NCBI GenBank assembly: GCA_937967705.1
Contig: CALCJG010000465.1
Span: 1 to 14,119 of the forward strand
Source of the DNA: an uncultured Spirochaetia bacterium
Lineage (GTDB): Bacteria; Spirochaetota; UBA4802; JAGODF01
Length of the DNA stretch: 14,119 bases
Direction of reading: 5' to 3'
The notes under the pieces were generated by a model, which saw nothing but the letters and a program-made list of their open reading frames with translations, searched no databases and was not told where the DNA came from. Shown one piece after another: positions 7,490-13,990 of this stretch; within the stretch, counting starts at the first letter, position 1, and every line of letters starts with the position of its first letter. Both the position numbers and the translations under genes were made by a program.

Positions 7490-8155
7490 ATGCAGAAGGA
7501 AAACGGCTATCCGGACATCACCGCTTATGAAGTCGAAGATCTGGACAGGCAAATAGACAACCCCATGCTGCAGGAGATCCGGGAGATCGTGGACCGCTTT
7601 TCTGCCGGGGGAGCGGCCAGGGCCTCCACCTTTCTCCTCATGGAGAGGGAGTCCCTGACCCGGGAATACGCCTTCGCCATCCCCACCGCCGGGACTCTCA
7701 GAAGCGTGGCCTGCTTTTCCCCCCTGGTGGAGGTCGGCGCGGGGAGCGGTTACTGGGCCTCCTGCCTGACCGCCTCCGGGGCCGACGTCATCGCCTACGA
7801 TCTCTTTCCCCCCGGAACGGGGGTGCCGGGAGACATCTCCCATAGCAACTGGCATTTCCGGAAGAGCTGGCATGATGTACGCACGGGAGACGAATCCAGC
7901 GCCGCCCTCCATCCCGACAGAAGCCTCTTCCTCTGCTGGCCGCCGCCGGAAAGCCCCATGGCCCTGCGTGCCGTTGAGAGCTACCAGAGAGCGGGAGGAA
8001 AAACAGTGCTCCTCCTGGGGCAGATGCGCCCCCTCTCCATGGGCAGTGCAGAACTCTATGAGCTGTTGAAAGGATTCCCTGTTATTGAGCGCAGACGGGT
8101 GCCCGGCTGGCCCGGCTATACCGAGGAACTGCTGGTCTGTAACTGTACGCCCTGA
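7490..8155 (+). CDS. Class I SAM-dependent methyltransferase-like protein
   Basis: The 221-residue protein carries the glycine-rich SAM-binding motif VEVGAGSGYW (80-89), followed at the expected distance by an acidic residue closing strand 2 (VIAYD, Asp104), as in Rossmann-fold methyltransferases. After strand 4, LFLCWPPP (146-153) sits where N/DPPY-type catalytic motifs occur, but with Cys-Trp in place of Asn/Asp. The C-terminal half has ELLVCNC near the end and a WPGYTEE segment. I recall similar short uncharacterised proteins with an LLCWPP motif in other bacteria and fungi, but no substrate is known to me. The start has CAGGG five nt upstream. It lies downstream of rsgA in the same orientation, behind hairpins, so cotranscription is uncertain. 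It is convergent with the next gene with 35 nt between, and I see no terminator there. Confidence 0.72.
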   Translation: MQKENGYPDITAYEVEDLDRQIDNPMLQEIREIVDRFSAGGAARASTFLLMERESLTREYAFAIPTAGTLRSVACFSPLVEVGAGSGYWASCLTASGADVIAYDLFPPGTGVPGDISHSNWHFRKSWHDVRTGDESSAALHPDRSLFLCWPPPESPMALRAVESYQRAGGKTVLLLGQMRPLSMGSAELYELLKGFPVIERRRVPGWPGYTEELLVCNCTP

Positions 8156-8190
8156 GGAAGAACAGGTACACCGCCCGCCGAAATCCAGCC

Positions 8191-10140
8191 TTAGCGGCCG
8201 GAAAGGGCTCCGCCGAGCATCTGATCGCCCAGGAGATCCGGGTCCGTTTCCTCCAGGCGGTTCAGCGTCTGCACCCAGAGAGATTTGAGCTCTTCATCAT
8301 CGGCGATGGGCGCAAGGTCGATAAAATCCTGCCGGTTCTCCCGGTATTCCCGCTGAAGGCTTCGGAACCGTTCCACGAACTCCCGCACGTAGATGTCGGC
8401 GAACTCCCGCACGTCCGGCACCATCTCGCTGCGCCGGAAGACCGGGAGCATATAGGCCTCCGCAAAGGCATAGAGCGGGGTCTGGCAGTCCCGGAAAGTG
8501 GCGGTGATTTCCGTCACGTAGAGATCCACGGTTCCGTCCTCATTAGGAATAATCACCTCATCACCGTCATCGAAGATGACCCTGCCCTCATAGACCCGGC
8601 CCACGGCGATATTGGACGCCGCCGCCCTTCCCAGCTCCGCTGCCAGGAGGGCGGCAAAACCGCTCTCCCGGTACTGCGCTGAGGGGATCTTGTCGGTAGC
8701 GTAGCCGAAGGCATAGGGACGCTCGAAGTAGGAGGTCTTAATGGGTACTCCCCTATAAGTATCGTCTATCACGTTGCTGCTGATGGGCGGAAGCCGCATC
8801 CCCATCCGCCGGCAGGCATAGTAGCGCGCCAGATACCCCCGGCGGTATCGGTCCGCCCTCTCCCGGGCCTCCTCCAGGGACAGGCCCTCCTCCAGGTAGA
8901 ACCGTATGTCCCGCTTCTGCAGGCGTATGAATCGGACGATCTCCCGCTGCATCAGAGGGATCTTCAGTACCGCCAGATAAACCCCCCGGTACCCCGGCAT
9001 CTCCGGCCTGCGGGAAAGGGAATTCTCCACCCTGCCCACATTGACGTACTCCAGCTCCCCGTATTCCTTCAGGAAATTCCTGATAAAGCCGTACACGCGG
9101 CTGTCCGCCATGGCATGGAGCCGAAGGTCACAGCGGCCTTCCCGGATCTCCTCTTCTATGGGATCTGGAATCACACGATCTTCCACGATCTGTCCCGAGG
9201 GAAGCCAGGCCACCTGCATATGAAACTCCGTGGAAAGCCCCAGCTGCACCTCTTCCAGCAGGGTCTCGCTCTCCTCCGCCGGGGAGCGCATCAGGCTCTT
9301 GAACATGACCGCCCGCCAGTGTGGATCTCCGGGATGATCGAAACGGAGGGTCGGCTCCACATCCTCGTAGAACTCCTTCTTCAATCGGCTGTAGGCCAGC
9401 CGCAGATCTCCGTCCTCTAGGGCAGCAGGGTCCAGCCCGGCAAAGTTGTCCGCGCCGAACCGTTCCGCACCGAAGAAGGCGATCTCGCTGTTTCCGAAGA
9501 TATTGAGCCGTCTGGAATAATCCCGGATTTCTACAAGGCAGGCACGCAGGTCCATCCCGCTCAGCCGTTCCAGGCTGGAGAAGAGATCGAAGGTGAGATA
9601 GCGTATGCCCGTCTGCGGGGCGTAGTAGTAGCGCGTCTGAGTTCCGATGGCGATCAGGGAGTTTTTTATCAGTTCGATGATCTCCTCCCGGTTCCGGGGG
9701 ATATCCTGAAGCCTCCAGCATTCCCCGGCTTTTTTGATGGCATTGCGAACTTCGGGATTGAGAGTGCCTAAAAATCGGATCTGGGATTTGGGGATGCCCC
9801 CGTTCTGCATGAATCGGTCCGCTTCGAAGGCCAGGTCCATCCTCTCGGGATCCGGTCGGATGTAGACGATATGGTCCCGGGTGATGAGATCCACGGTTTC
9901 GGCGAGAATCTCATGTTCCTCCCTCAGGGTAAGGTCGGAGGCACCCTCCTCCTGCCGTTTTTCGTTGATACTTTGGAGATAGTACATCTTCAGCATGAGG
10001 TGAATGGAGGGGCCGGAGAGGACGACGGGGGGGTCTGCATGGAGGAATACAGTACCTATGCTGTATCGAATCTTGCCGGCCTCGTTTCTCTGGAGGGGAT
10101 CGTTAACGACAATAAACTGTTTCAGATAATCCAAATCCAT
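8191..10140 (-). CDS. Unknown 649-aa protein with a C-terminal AceK-like (atypical kinase) motif set
   Basis: I do not recognise this family with confidence. The protein is soluble, charged and lacks signal or membrane segments, so it should be cytoplasmic. The middle contains IRYLTFDLFSSL and a segment starting LVEIRDYSRRLNIFGNSE (about 195-230). In the C-terminal third, Lys468 and YFERPY (471-476), an alanine-rich helix (495-508), then SNIAVG (Asn510) and GRVIFDDGDEV (519-529) follow one another. This resembles, from memory, the AceK kinase order of Lys, YVERR, NFGVxRHGRVVFYDYDE, where Asn and Asp bind metal-ATP. The resemblance is suggestive, not a demonstrated homology. The ATG is preceded by GAGG at a 7-nt spacing. 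An AT-rich control region lies upstream. The next gene upstream (10243-11214) runs in the same direction and may be functionally linked. Confidence 0.82.
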   Translation of the reverse strand: MDLDYLKQFIVVNDPLQRNEAGKIRYSIGTVFLHADPPVVLSGPSIHLMLKMYYLQSINEKRQEEGASDLTLREEHEILAETVDLITRDHIVYIRPDPERMDLAFEADRFMQNGGIPKSQIRFLGTLNPEVRNAIKKAGECWRLQDIPRNREEIIELIKNSLIAIGTQTRYYYAPQTGIRYLTFDLFSSLERLSGMDLRACLVEIRDYSRRLNIFGNSEIAFFGAERFGADNFAGLDPAALEDGDLRLAYSRLKKEFYEDVEPTLRFDHPGDPHWRAVMFKSLMRSPAEESETLLEEVQLGLSTEFHMQVAWLPSGQIVEDRVIPDPIEEEIREGRCDLRLHAMADSRVYGFIRNFLKEYGELEYVNVGRVENSLSRRPEMPGYRGVYLAVLKIPLMQREIVRFIRLQKRDIRFYLEEGLSLEEARERADRYRRGYLARYYACRRMGMRLPPISSNVIDDTYRGVPIKTSYFERPYAFGYATDKIPSAQYRESGFAALLAAELGRAAASNIAVGRVYEGRVIFDDGDEVIIPNEDGTVDLYVTEITATFRDCQTPLYAFAEAYMLPVFRRSEMVPDVREFADIYVREFVERFRSLQREYRENRQDFIDLAPIADDEELKSLWVQTLNRLEETDPDLLGDQMLGGALSGR

Positions 10141-10159
10141 CCTGCCGCCTCGCGGAACA

Positions 10160-10196
10160 ATACTATCAAGGATGATTCTAATTGCAAATTTGTCAA
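10160..10196 (-). promoter_or_regulatory. Candidate promoter of the 649-aa gene
   Basis: On the reverse strand TTGCAA (10182-10187) and TAGTAT (10160-10165) are 16 bp apart, giving a short leader to ATG 10140. A perfect TTGACA lies just upstream (10191-10196) but has no -10 box at the right distance; it may serve an alternative start or overlap a regulator site. The region upstream is almost pure A/T. Confidence 0.4.
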
Positions 10197-10200
10197 TATT

Positions 10201-10247
10201 TTATTACAATAATGTAATAATTATTAAACAATTTTGTAATTATTAAA
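10201..10247. repeat. AT-rich palindrome and paired 11-bp direct repeats upstream of the 649-aa gene
   Basis: TTATTACA (10201-10208) and TGTAATAA (10213-10220) form a perfect 8-bp inverted repeat with a 4-bp spacer. TAATTATTAAA occurs twice in the same orientation (10218-10228 and 10237-10247), 19 bp apart, the second covering the stop codon of the upstream gene. This arrangement directly upstream of a promoter looks like a protein-binding site. A weak A/T hairpin at the upstream gene's end is the alternative. Confidence 0.5.
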
Positions 10248-11214
10248 GGACTTTCTCCGCCAAACCCTTCCCTTTTTCCAGAATCTCCTTCCAATCGCCC
10301 ATACCCAGATCCTCATGAAAAGCCATCATAATGTAGAGCTTCAGGTCCGCCATAAGGCAATCCCTGAGAGTTTCCGCATAACCGACATCCTCCCGGGTAA
10401 ACCCCTCGAAGGGGCCCTCCTCGGGTCTCTTCATGAACCATACATCATTAATTGTATCGTAAGACAGCTTGTTTTCAAAGCTGAGGAGAAAAAAATGCCG
10501 GGTTCCCCGGGATTTTACGTCATAATCATAGCCCGGAACACGCAAGAGGCTTTCCAGGCGGCCAAAACGCAGATAATCCGCGTTTCTGTGATCCCTGAAA
10601 CGCTTTCCCGGATGCTGAATGATTTCGTCCCCGAAAAGATTCAGGGTTTGCACCCGGTAGAGGGGATAGCTGGTGAGGGATTCCCGCTCCAGGGTACGGA
10701 TATCGTCCCGGTAGGAAAAGAATTCGACGGTGTTGTCGAAATTATACTTCAGCATGGTTTTGTCCAGCAACACGCAGTCCTTAATCTCTTCCAGACGCAG
10801 ATATTTCCCCCGCTCCAGACCCTCTTCCTCCGCCACCAGATGATTACGGACCCTCACCACCCAGAGGGCGATGACCTCGCATTTAATTCTCTCGTAAGCA
10901 TCCCGCAGGTATGCCCGCACCCTCTCCTTGAGCTCCTCCCGCAACAGGTTGCGAAGAATCTGGGCAAAGAAAAAGGTTTCAGGGATATCGAGATCCAGGC
11001 GATCGCTGTTCTCATTAATAAAATACCGCTTATCCTTCCCCATGGCCTCCAGAAAATCCTTAAGATTGAGCCCAAGGCTCTCCAGCAGTTCGACAAAATC
11101 CCTTCTCTTGAGAGGCTTTATGAAGGATTCCGCATTGACCAACCCCTTGATTCGCGACTCCCCCAGAAACTGAAACAGAGATCCTTCCTCCCGGGATTCT
11201 TTATTTTCCATCAT
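10243..11214 (-). CDS. Unknown protein, 323 aa
   Basis: I do not recognise this protein. The frame extends to an ATG at 11304, but ATG 11214 is better: AAAGGG lies 5 nt upstream of it. The longer start would place the N-terminus against the antiporter terminator, and its extra 30 residues look like untranslated leader. The product is soluble, highly charged and mostly helical in its first half (for example FIKPLKRRDFVELLESLG and LLREELKERVRAYLRDAYE), with no signal or membrane segment. Later parts contain FFLLSFENKLSYDTINDVWF and a helical C-terminus. It has no recognisable catalytic or DNA-binding motif. It lies 102 bp upstream of the 649-aa unknown gene on the same strand, so they may be a functional pair, although the gap contains promoter-like sequence. 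The codon style matches its neighbours. Confidence 0.78.
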   Translation of the reverse strand: MMENKESREEGSLFQFLGESRIKGLVNAESFIKPLKRRDFVELLESLGLNLKDFLEAMGKDKRYFINENSDRLDLDIPETFFFAQILRNLLREELKERVRAYLRDAYERIKCEVIALWVVRVRNHLVAEEEGLERGKYLRLEEIKDCVLLDKTMLKYNFDNTVEFFSYRDDIRTLERESLTSYPLYRVQTLNLFGDEIIQHPGKRFRDHRNADYLRFGRLESLLRVPGYDYDVKSRGTRHFFLLSFENKLSYDTINDVWFMKRPEEGPFEGFTREDVGYAETLRDCLMADLKLYIMMAFHEDLGMGDWKEILEKGKGLAEKVL

Positions 11215-11311
11215 TGAAACCCTTTTGTCAGTGTTCTCGTGATTATGCACGATTTTTCCAGCAATATTGTTCATAAGATAACACAAAAACAACGAAAAAA
11301 CCATTGCAGAT

Positions 11312-11339
11312 AAAAAAACAGAGGGCTCTGACCCCCTGT
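11312..11339 (-). terminator. Rho-independent terminator of the antiporter operon
   Basis: Reading the reverse strand, ACAGGGGG (11339-11332), a 6-nt loop and CCCTCTGT (11325-11318) form an 8-bp stem with one G-U pair, followed immediately by a run of T (opposite the A-run ending at 11312). It begins about 50 nt after the antiporter stop codon and separates that operon from the downstream unknown gene. Confidence 0.9.
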
Positions 11340-11390
11340 CATCTGCACGGCCCCCGGGACGGTTTGCCAGCCCCAGAACAGGAGCGTCTA

Positions 11391-12896
11391 TCAGAAGAAG
11401 ATATAGGTTACGAGAAGAAACAGGGGGATCAGAATCGGGAGACTGTATTTCAGCAGATACCCGAAAAAGCTCGGCATGGGAACTCCGGCCTCCTCGGCGA
11501 TGGATTTGACCATAAAGTTGGGAGCATTGCCGATATAGGTATTAGCCCCCATAAAAACGGCCCCGCAGCTTATGGCGATGAGGGTATCCGCATGCTTTGT
11601 CATCAAATCCGCCGCGTTGCCCCCCGCTGTCTCAAAGAAAACCACATAGGTGGGGGCGTTATCCAGGAAGCTGGAGAGTATCCCGGTCGCCCAGAAAAAA
11701 TTGGCATTGATAAACTCCCCCCGACCGTCCACGACGCTACCGATTATGACCCCCAGCGGACCATCAACCCCCGCCTTGAGCATGGCAATGGGCGGGACCA
11801 TGGTGATAAAGATGGTGGCGAAGAGTTTGGCCACCTCCCTAATCGGTTCCCAGCTGAAATCATTTCCAATCCGAACCTCCCGGTCCGTAATCTTCAGAGA
11901 AACCAGCGTAATAGCCAGGAGCAGGATGATCTGAAGGAAAGCTGCCAGTTTCACCGTGACATGATAGACTGTAAAAGCGTTACCAAGGTCCATGCTGGAC
12001 AAAAGAACGGAACCCACAACGGCGGGGATGAGCAGAATGTTGGCCTTCCCCTCCAGAGCCAGGGGTTCCCTCTTTTCCGGAACCTCGGGCTTCACCTCCT
12101 CTTTTCGGAAATAGTACATGTCCATAATGATAAAAATCACCATCAGGAGAGCCGACACAACCACCATCTCCAGAAAAAGATGCCGGGTGGTCCAGAAAAA
12201 GCTAACCCCTTTCAGAAATCCCAGGAAAAGGGGGGGGTCCCCCAGGGGCGTCAGGGAACCCCCGACATTGGCCACCAGAAAGATAAAGAAGACAACGACG
12301 TGGGTTTTATGACGGCGCCAGGCATTGGCCCGAAGCAGCGGCCGTATCAGGAGCATGGCGGCCCCGGTCGTCCCCATCCAACTCGCCAGCAGGGTCCCCA
12401 CCAGAAGTATGGCGGCATTGACCTGGGGCGTTCCGGCCAGATACCCTTTGAGCCGAATACCGCCGGAAACGGTAAAGAGGGCCAGTAAAAGCATGATGAA
12501 GGGGATGAATTCCAGAAGGTAAACCTCCAGCAGATAGAAAAGGCTCATGCTCCAGCCGAAAACAACGGTAAAACTAGACAGGAAGGAAACCCCCCAGAAG
12601 AGGGATATTTTCCCGTAATGATGATGCCAGAAATGCGGAGCCGCAAGGGGGAACAGGGCGATGGAGAGCAGTATGCCCGCAAAGGGCAGGGCCCATAAGA
12701 GGGAAAGGTCCTTACCCGCGAGATGGGGCGCGTGATGACCGTCCTGTGATGCCGCAGGGACCCCCTTGTGCACCTGGGAGGATGTCGTTCCGGTCACTGC
12801 CGGAGGAGATGCCGTGAGTACAGACACCATGTTGAAGAAGAGAAATCCTGCCGTGAGAATAATAACGCCCAGATAGACCTTCAATATACGTTTCAT
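11391..12896 (-). CDS. NhaD/ArsB-type (ion transporter superfamily) sodium:proton antiporter
   Basis: This 501-residue integral membrane protein has a leading hydrophobic segment (about 4-28) and then roughly eleven further membrane helices. Motifs typical of NhaD-like ion-transporter-superfamily antiporters are present. They include SWMGTTGAAMLLIRPLLRAN (172-191), GGSLTPLGDPPLFLG (212-226), LSSFLDNAPTYVVFFE (407-422) and MGANTYIGNAPN (449-460). The conserved Asp220 and Asp412 are good candidates for ion coordination. The likely role is Na+ (or Li+) export in exchange for H+ at the inner membrane, for salt and pH homeostasis. Histidine clusters between helices (54-58, HHAPH; 88-93) could be pH- or metal-responsive. 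The start has GGGAG six nt upstream. It is the last gene of the XRE regulator/small protein operon and is followed by a strong terminator. Exact ion specificity cannot be read from sequence. Confidence 0.9.
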   Translation of the reverse strand: MKRILKVYLGVIILTAGFLFFNMVSVLTASPPAVTGTTSSQVHKGVPAASQDGHHAPHLAGKDLSLLWALPFAGILLSIALFPLAAPHFWHHHYGKISLFWGVSFLSSFTVVFGWSMSLFYLLEVYLLEFIPFIMLLLALFTVSGGIRLKGYLAGTPQVNAAILLVGTLLASWMGTTGAAMLLIRPLLRANAWRRHKTHVVVFFIFLVANVGGSLTPLGDPPLFLGFLKGVSFFWTTRHLFLEMVVVSALLMVIFIIMDMYYFRKEEVKPEVPEKREPLALEGKANILLIPAVVGSVLLSSMDLGNAFTVYHVTVKLAAFLQIILLLAITLVSLKITDREVRIGNDFSWEPIREVAKLFATIFITMVPPIAMLKAGVDGPLGVIIGSVVDGRGEFINANFFWATGILSSFLDNAPTYVVFFETAGGNAADLMTKHADTLIAISCGAVFMGANTYIGNAPNFMVKSIAEEAGVPMPSFFGYLLKYSLPILIPLFLLVTYIFF

Positions 12897-13041
12897 AGAA
12901 TGCTCCCATTATTTCATCATTCCAGCTAATCTTCCAGCGATTCACTCGAGGAGAAGAATCGAAGCCCGTTACGGTATTCGTGAAATCCGCGGGGAAGGAT
13001 CACAGTCCCGTTACGTACCGCGCATCACCCCTGAGCATTTC

Positions 13042-13149
13042 TTATTGGAAAAACCCGCATTGCAGATGACCGCCGGAGATTACGACTGCTAAAAAAACCA
13101 GCACCATGGCGGCCAGGCCCATCAGAAGTCTTTTTACATCGAGATCCAT
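13042..13149 (-). CDS. 35-aa single-pass membrane protein in the antiporter operon
   Basis: This short gene begins at ATG 13149 with an almost ideal ribosome site, GGAGG, six nt upstream (13156-13160). It ends at TAA 13042-13044. The product starts MDLDVKRLL, continues with a hydrophobic stretch (about 9-25, rich in Leu, Val and Ala), and closes with SGGHLQCGFFQ, containing one His and one Cys. The charged N-terminus with two basic residues next to the membrane segment suggests an N-inside single-pass protein. It lies 21 nt after the XRE regulator stop and 145 nt before the antiporter start, on the same strand. Small proteins of this kind (KdpF and CydX are known examples) stabilise larger membrane complexes, so an accessory role for the antiporter is a reasonable inference. 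It has no recognised family name. Confidence 0.72.
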   Translation of the reverse strand: MDLDVKRLLMGLAAMVLVFLAVVISGGHLQCGFFQ

Positions 13150-13170
13150 GGCATACCTCCATCATTTTAA

Positions 13171-13725
13171 TCAACGGAAAACCGGCGGCAGCCCTGTCAG
13201 CAGCAGCTCCGCACGCTCCCCGGAATCATTGCTTATGCGGCATCGGACCCAGGCCTTGAAATTAACCGAATCCCCCTCACCCATATCCTGGGTTTCTTCA
13301 TCCAGCAGCACCATCAATCTGCCGGCCAGGACCAGCATCATCCGCTCCCCGTTCTGCTCCCGGGGAATAGTATTCACATCGATAGAGGAACCGGGGTCCA
13401 TCTCCACGCGATAGGATTCCAGGGCGTTGTTCTGCAGTTTGGAAGCGAGCAGTTTCAGCCGTAAACCCCGCTCTTCATCCCTGAAAACCTCCTCCCCCGC
13501 GCCCCGAACGACGACATACTTAACCTGCTCCACCTGGCGGAAAAAATCCGACATGTTCACGGCATAGAGCCGGAGAAGCTCCTCCAGGAAATGAAGGGAG
13601 GGGGATATCTTGTCATTTTCTATCTGTGACAGATGACTGGCCGTCATCTTGATCCGCCCGGCCACCTCCTGCAGGGTATACTCCTTTTCCAAACGAATCC
13701 GCTTTAAAATGGGACCTATCTTCAT
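13171..13725 (-). CDS. XRE-family transcriptional regulator with C-terminal cupin-like domain
   Basis: The preferred start at 13725 has GGGGGAA just upstream and gives 184 residues, beginning MKIGPILKRIR as most of this family does. A longer frame to 13761 overlaps the promoter. Residues about 4-60 form a helix-turn-helix of the lambda-repressor/HipB type (YTLQEVAGRIKMTASHLSQI, then SPSLHFLEELLRLY). Residues about 105-175 match a cupin_2 fold (MMLVLAGRLMVLL, GEGDSVNF), but the usual metal-binding histidines are absent, so it probably binds a small molecule without metal. As first gene of the operon it likely controls its own promoter and thus the small membrane protein and antiporter. Whether it represses or activates, and its ligand, are unknown. 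Confidence 0.9.
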   Translation of the reverse strand: MKIGPILKRIRLEKEYTLQEVAGRIKMTASHLSQIENDKISPSLHFLEELLRLYAVNMSDFFRQVEQVKYVVVRGAGEEVFRDEERGLRLKLLASKLQNNALESYRVEMDPGSSIDVNTIPREQNGERMMLVLAGRLMVLLDEETQDMGEGDSVNFKAWVRCRISNDSGERAELLLTGLPPVFR

Positions 13726-13750
13726 ACTTCCCCCGTTAATCCCTGAGTCC

Positions 13751-13778
13751 ATTATAGCCAAAGACAGGGCTTGATCAA
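13751..13778 (-). promoter_or_regulatory. Strong promoter of the XRE / small protein / antiporter operon
   Basis: On the reverse strand TTGATC (13773-13778) and a perfect TATAAT (13751-13756) are 16 bp apart, placing the start near 13744, about 18 nt before the regulator's ATG. The -35 lies within the perfect palindrome CTTGATCAAG (13770-13779), a plausible autoregulatory operator. An A/T tract upstream (about 13780-13850), including the 12-bp palindrome TTTTAATTAAAA (13784-13795), could act as an UP element. Confidence 0.75.
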
Positions 13779-13883
13779 GAAAATTTTAATTAAAAATTAA
13801 TATTATAACATGATATTTAATATACAATAAATAACCTGGCCAAGCAACACTTCCGTCTTATCCCATCCCGCAATACCGTTGAA

Positions 13884-13917
13884 GGGGTATAATACAGACT
13901 TCTCCTCATCATACCCC
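13884..13917. repeat. Inverted repeat GGGGTAT/ATACCCC in the divergent intergenic region
   Basis: GGGGTAT (13884-13890) and ATACCCC (13911-13917) are perfect 7-bp arms with a 20-bp spacer. They sit between the XRE promoter and the DUF1848 gene. The left arm overlaps a TATAAT (13888-13893) that lacks a good -35. It could be a two-site operator or an RNA stem. Besides this and the flanking promoters, the 265-bp gap (13726-13990) shows no gene. Confidence 0.45.
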
Positions 13918-13951
13918 AAAGACCTGGTCATACTTTTTTTATAATTTAACC

Positions 13952-13980
13952 TTGCCGACACCCCCATGTTGCGCTAATCT
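13952..13980 (+). promoter_or_regulatory. Candidate promoter of the DUF1848-type gene
   Basis: TTGCCG (13952-13957) and TAATCT (13975-13980) are separated by exactly 17 bp. The predicted transcript start, about 13987, lies only a few bases before the ATG at 13991, so the message would be nearly leaderless. The 12-bp palindrome TCTCCCGGGAGA (13980-13991) covers the predicted start. Confidence 0.45.
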
Positions 13981-13990
13981 CTCCCGGGAG

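Noticed and set aside
10191..10196. Perfect TTGACA as the main -35 of the 649-aa gene
   Set aside because: At 16-18 bp downstream there is no acceptable -10; TTGCAA/TAGTAT gives a better pair.
11215..11304. N-terminal extension of the 323-aa unknown protein to ATG 11304
   Set aside because: The internal ATG at 11214 has a good ribosome site (AAAGGG), while the extension starts 8 bp from the terminator T-run and has no site of its own.
11304..12488. 394-codon forward frame opposite the antiporter
   Set aside because: It lies over a clear membrane transporter on the other strand and reads as a His/Gln/Gly-rich low-complexity shadow.
13726..13761. Longer start for the XRE regulator at ATG 13761
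   Set aside because: The extension overlaps the -10 box and predicted transcript start, and the inner ATG has GGGGGAA and the usual family N-terminus.
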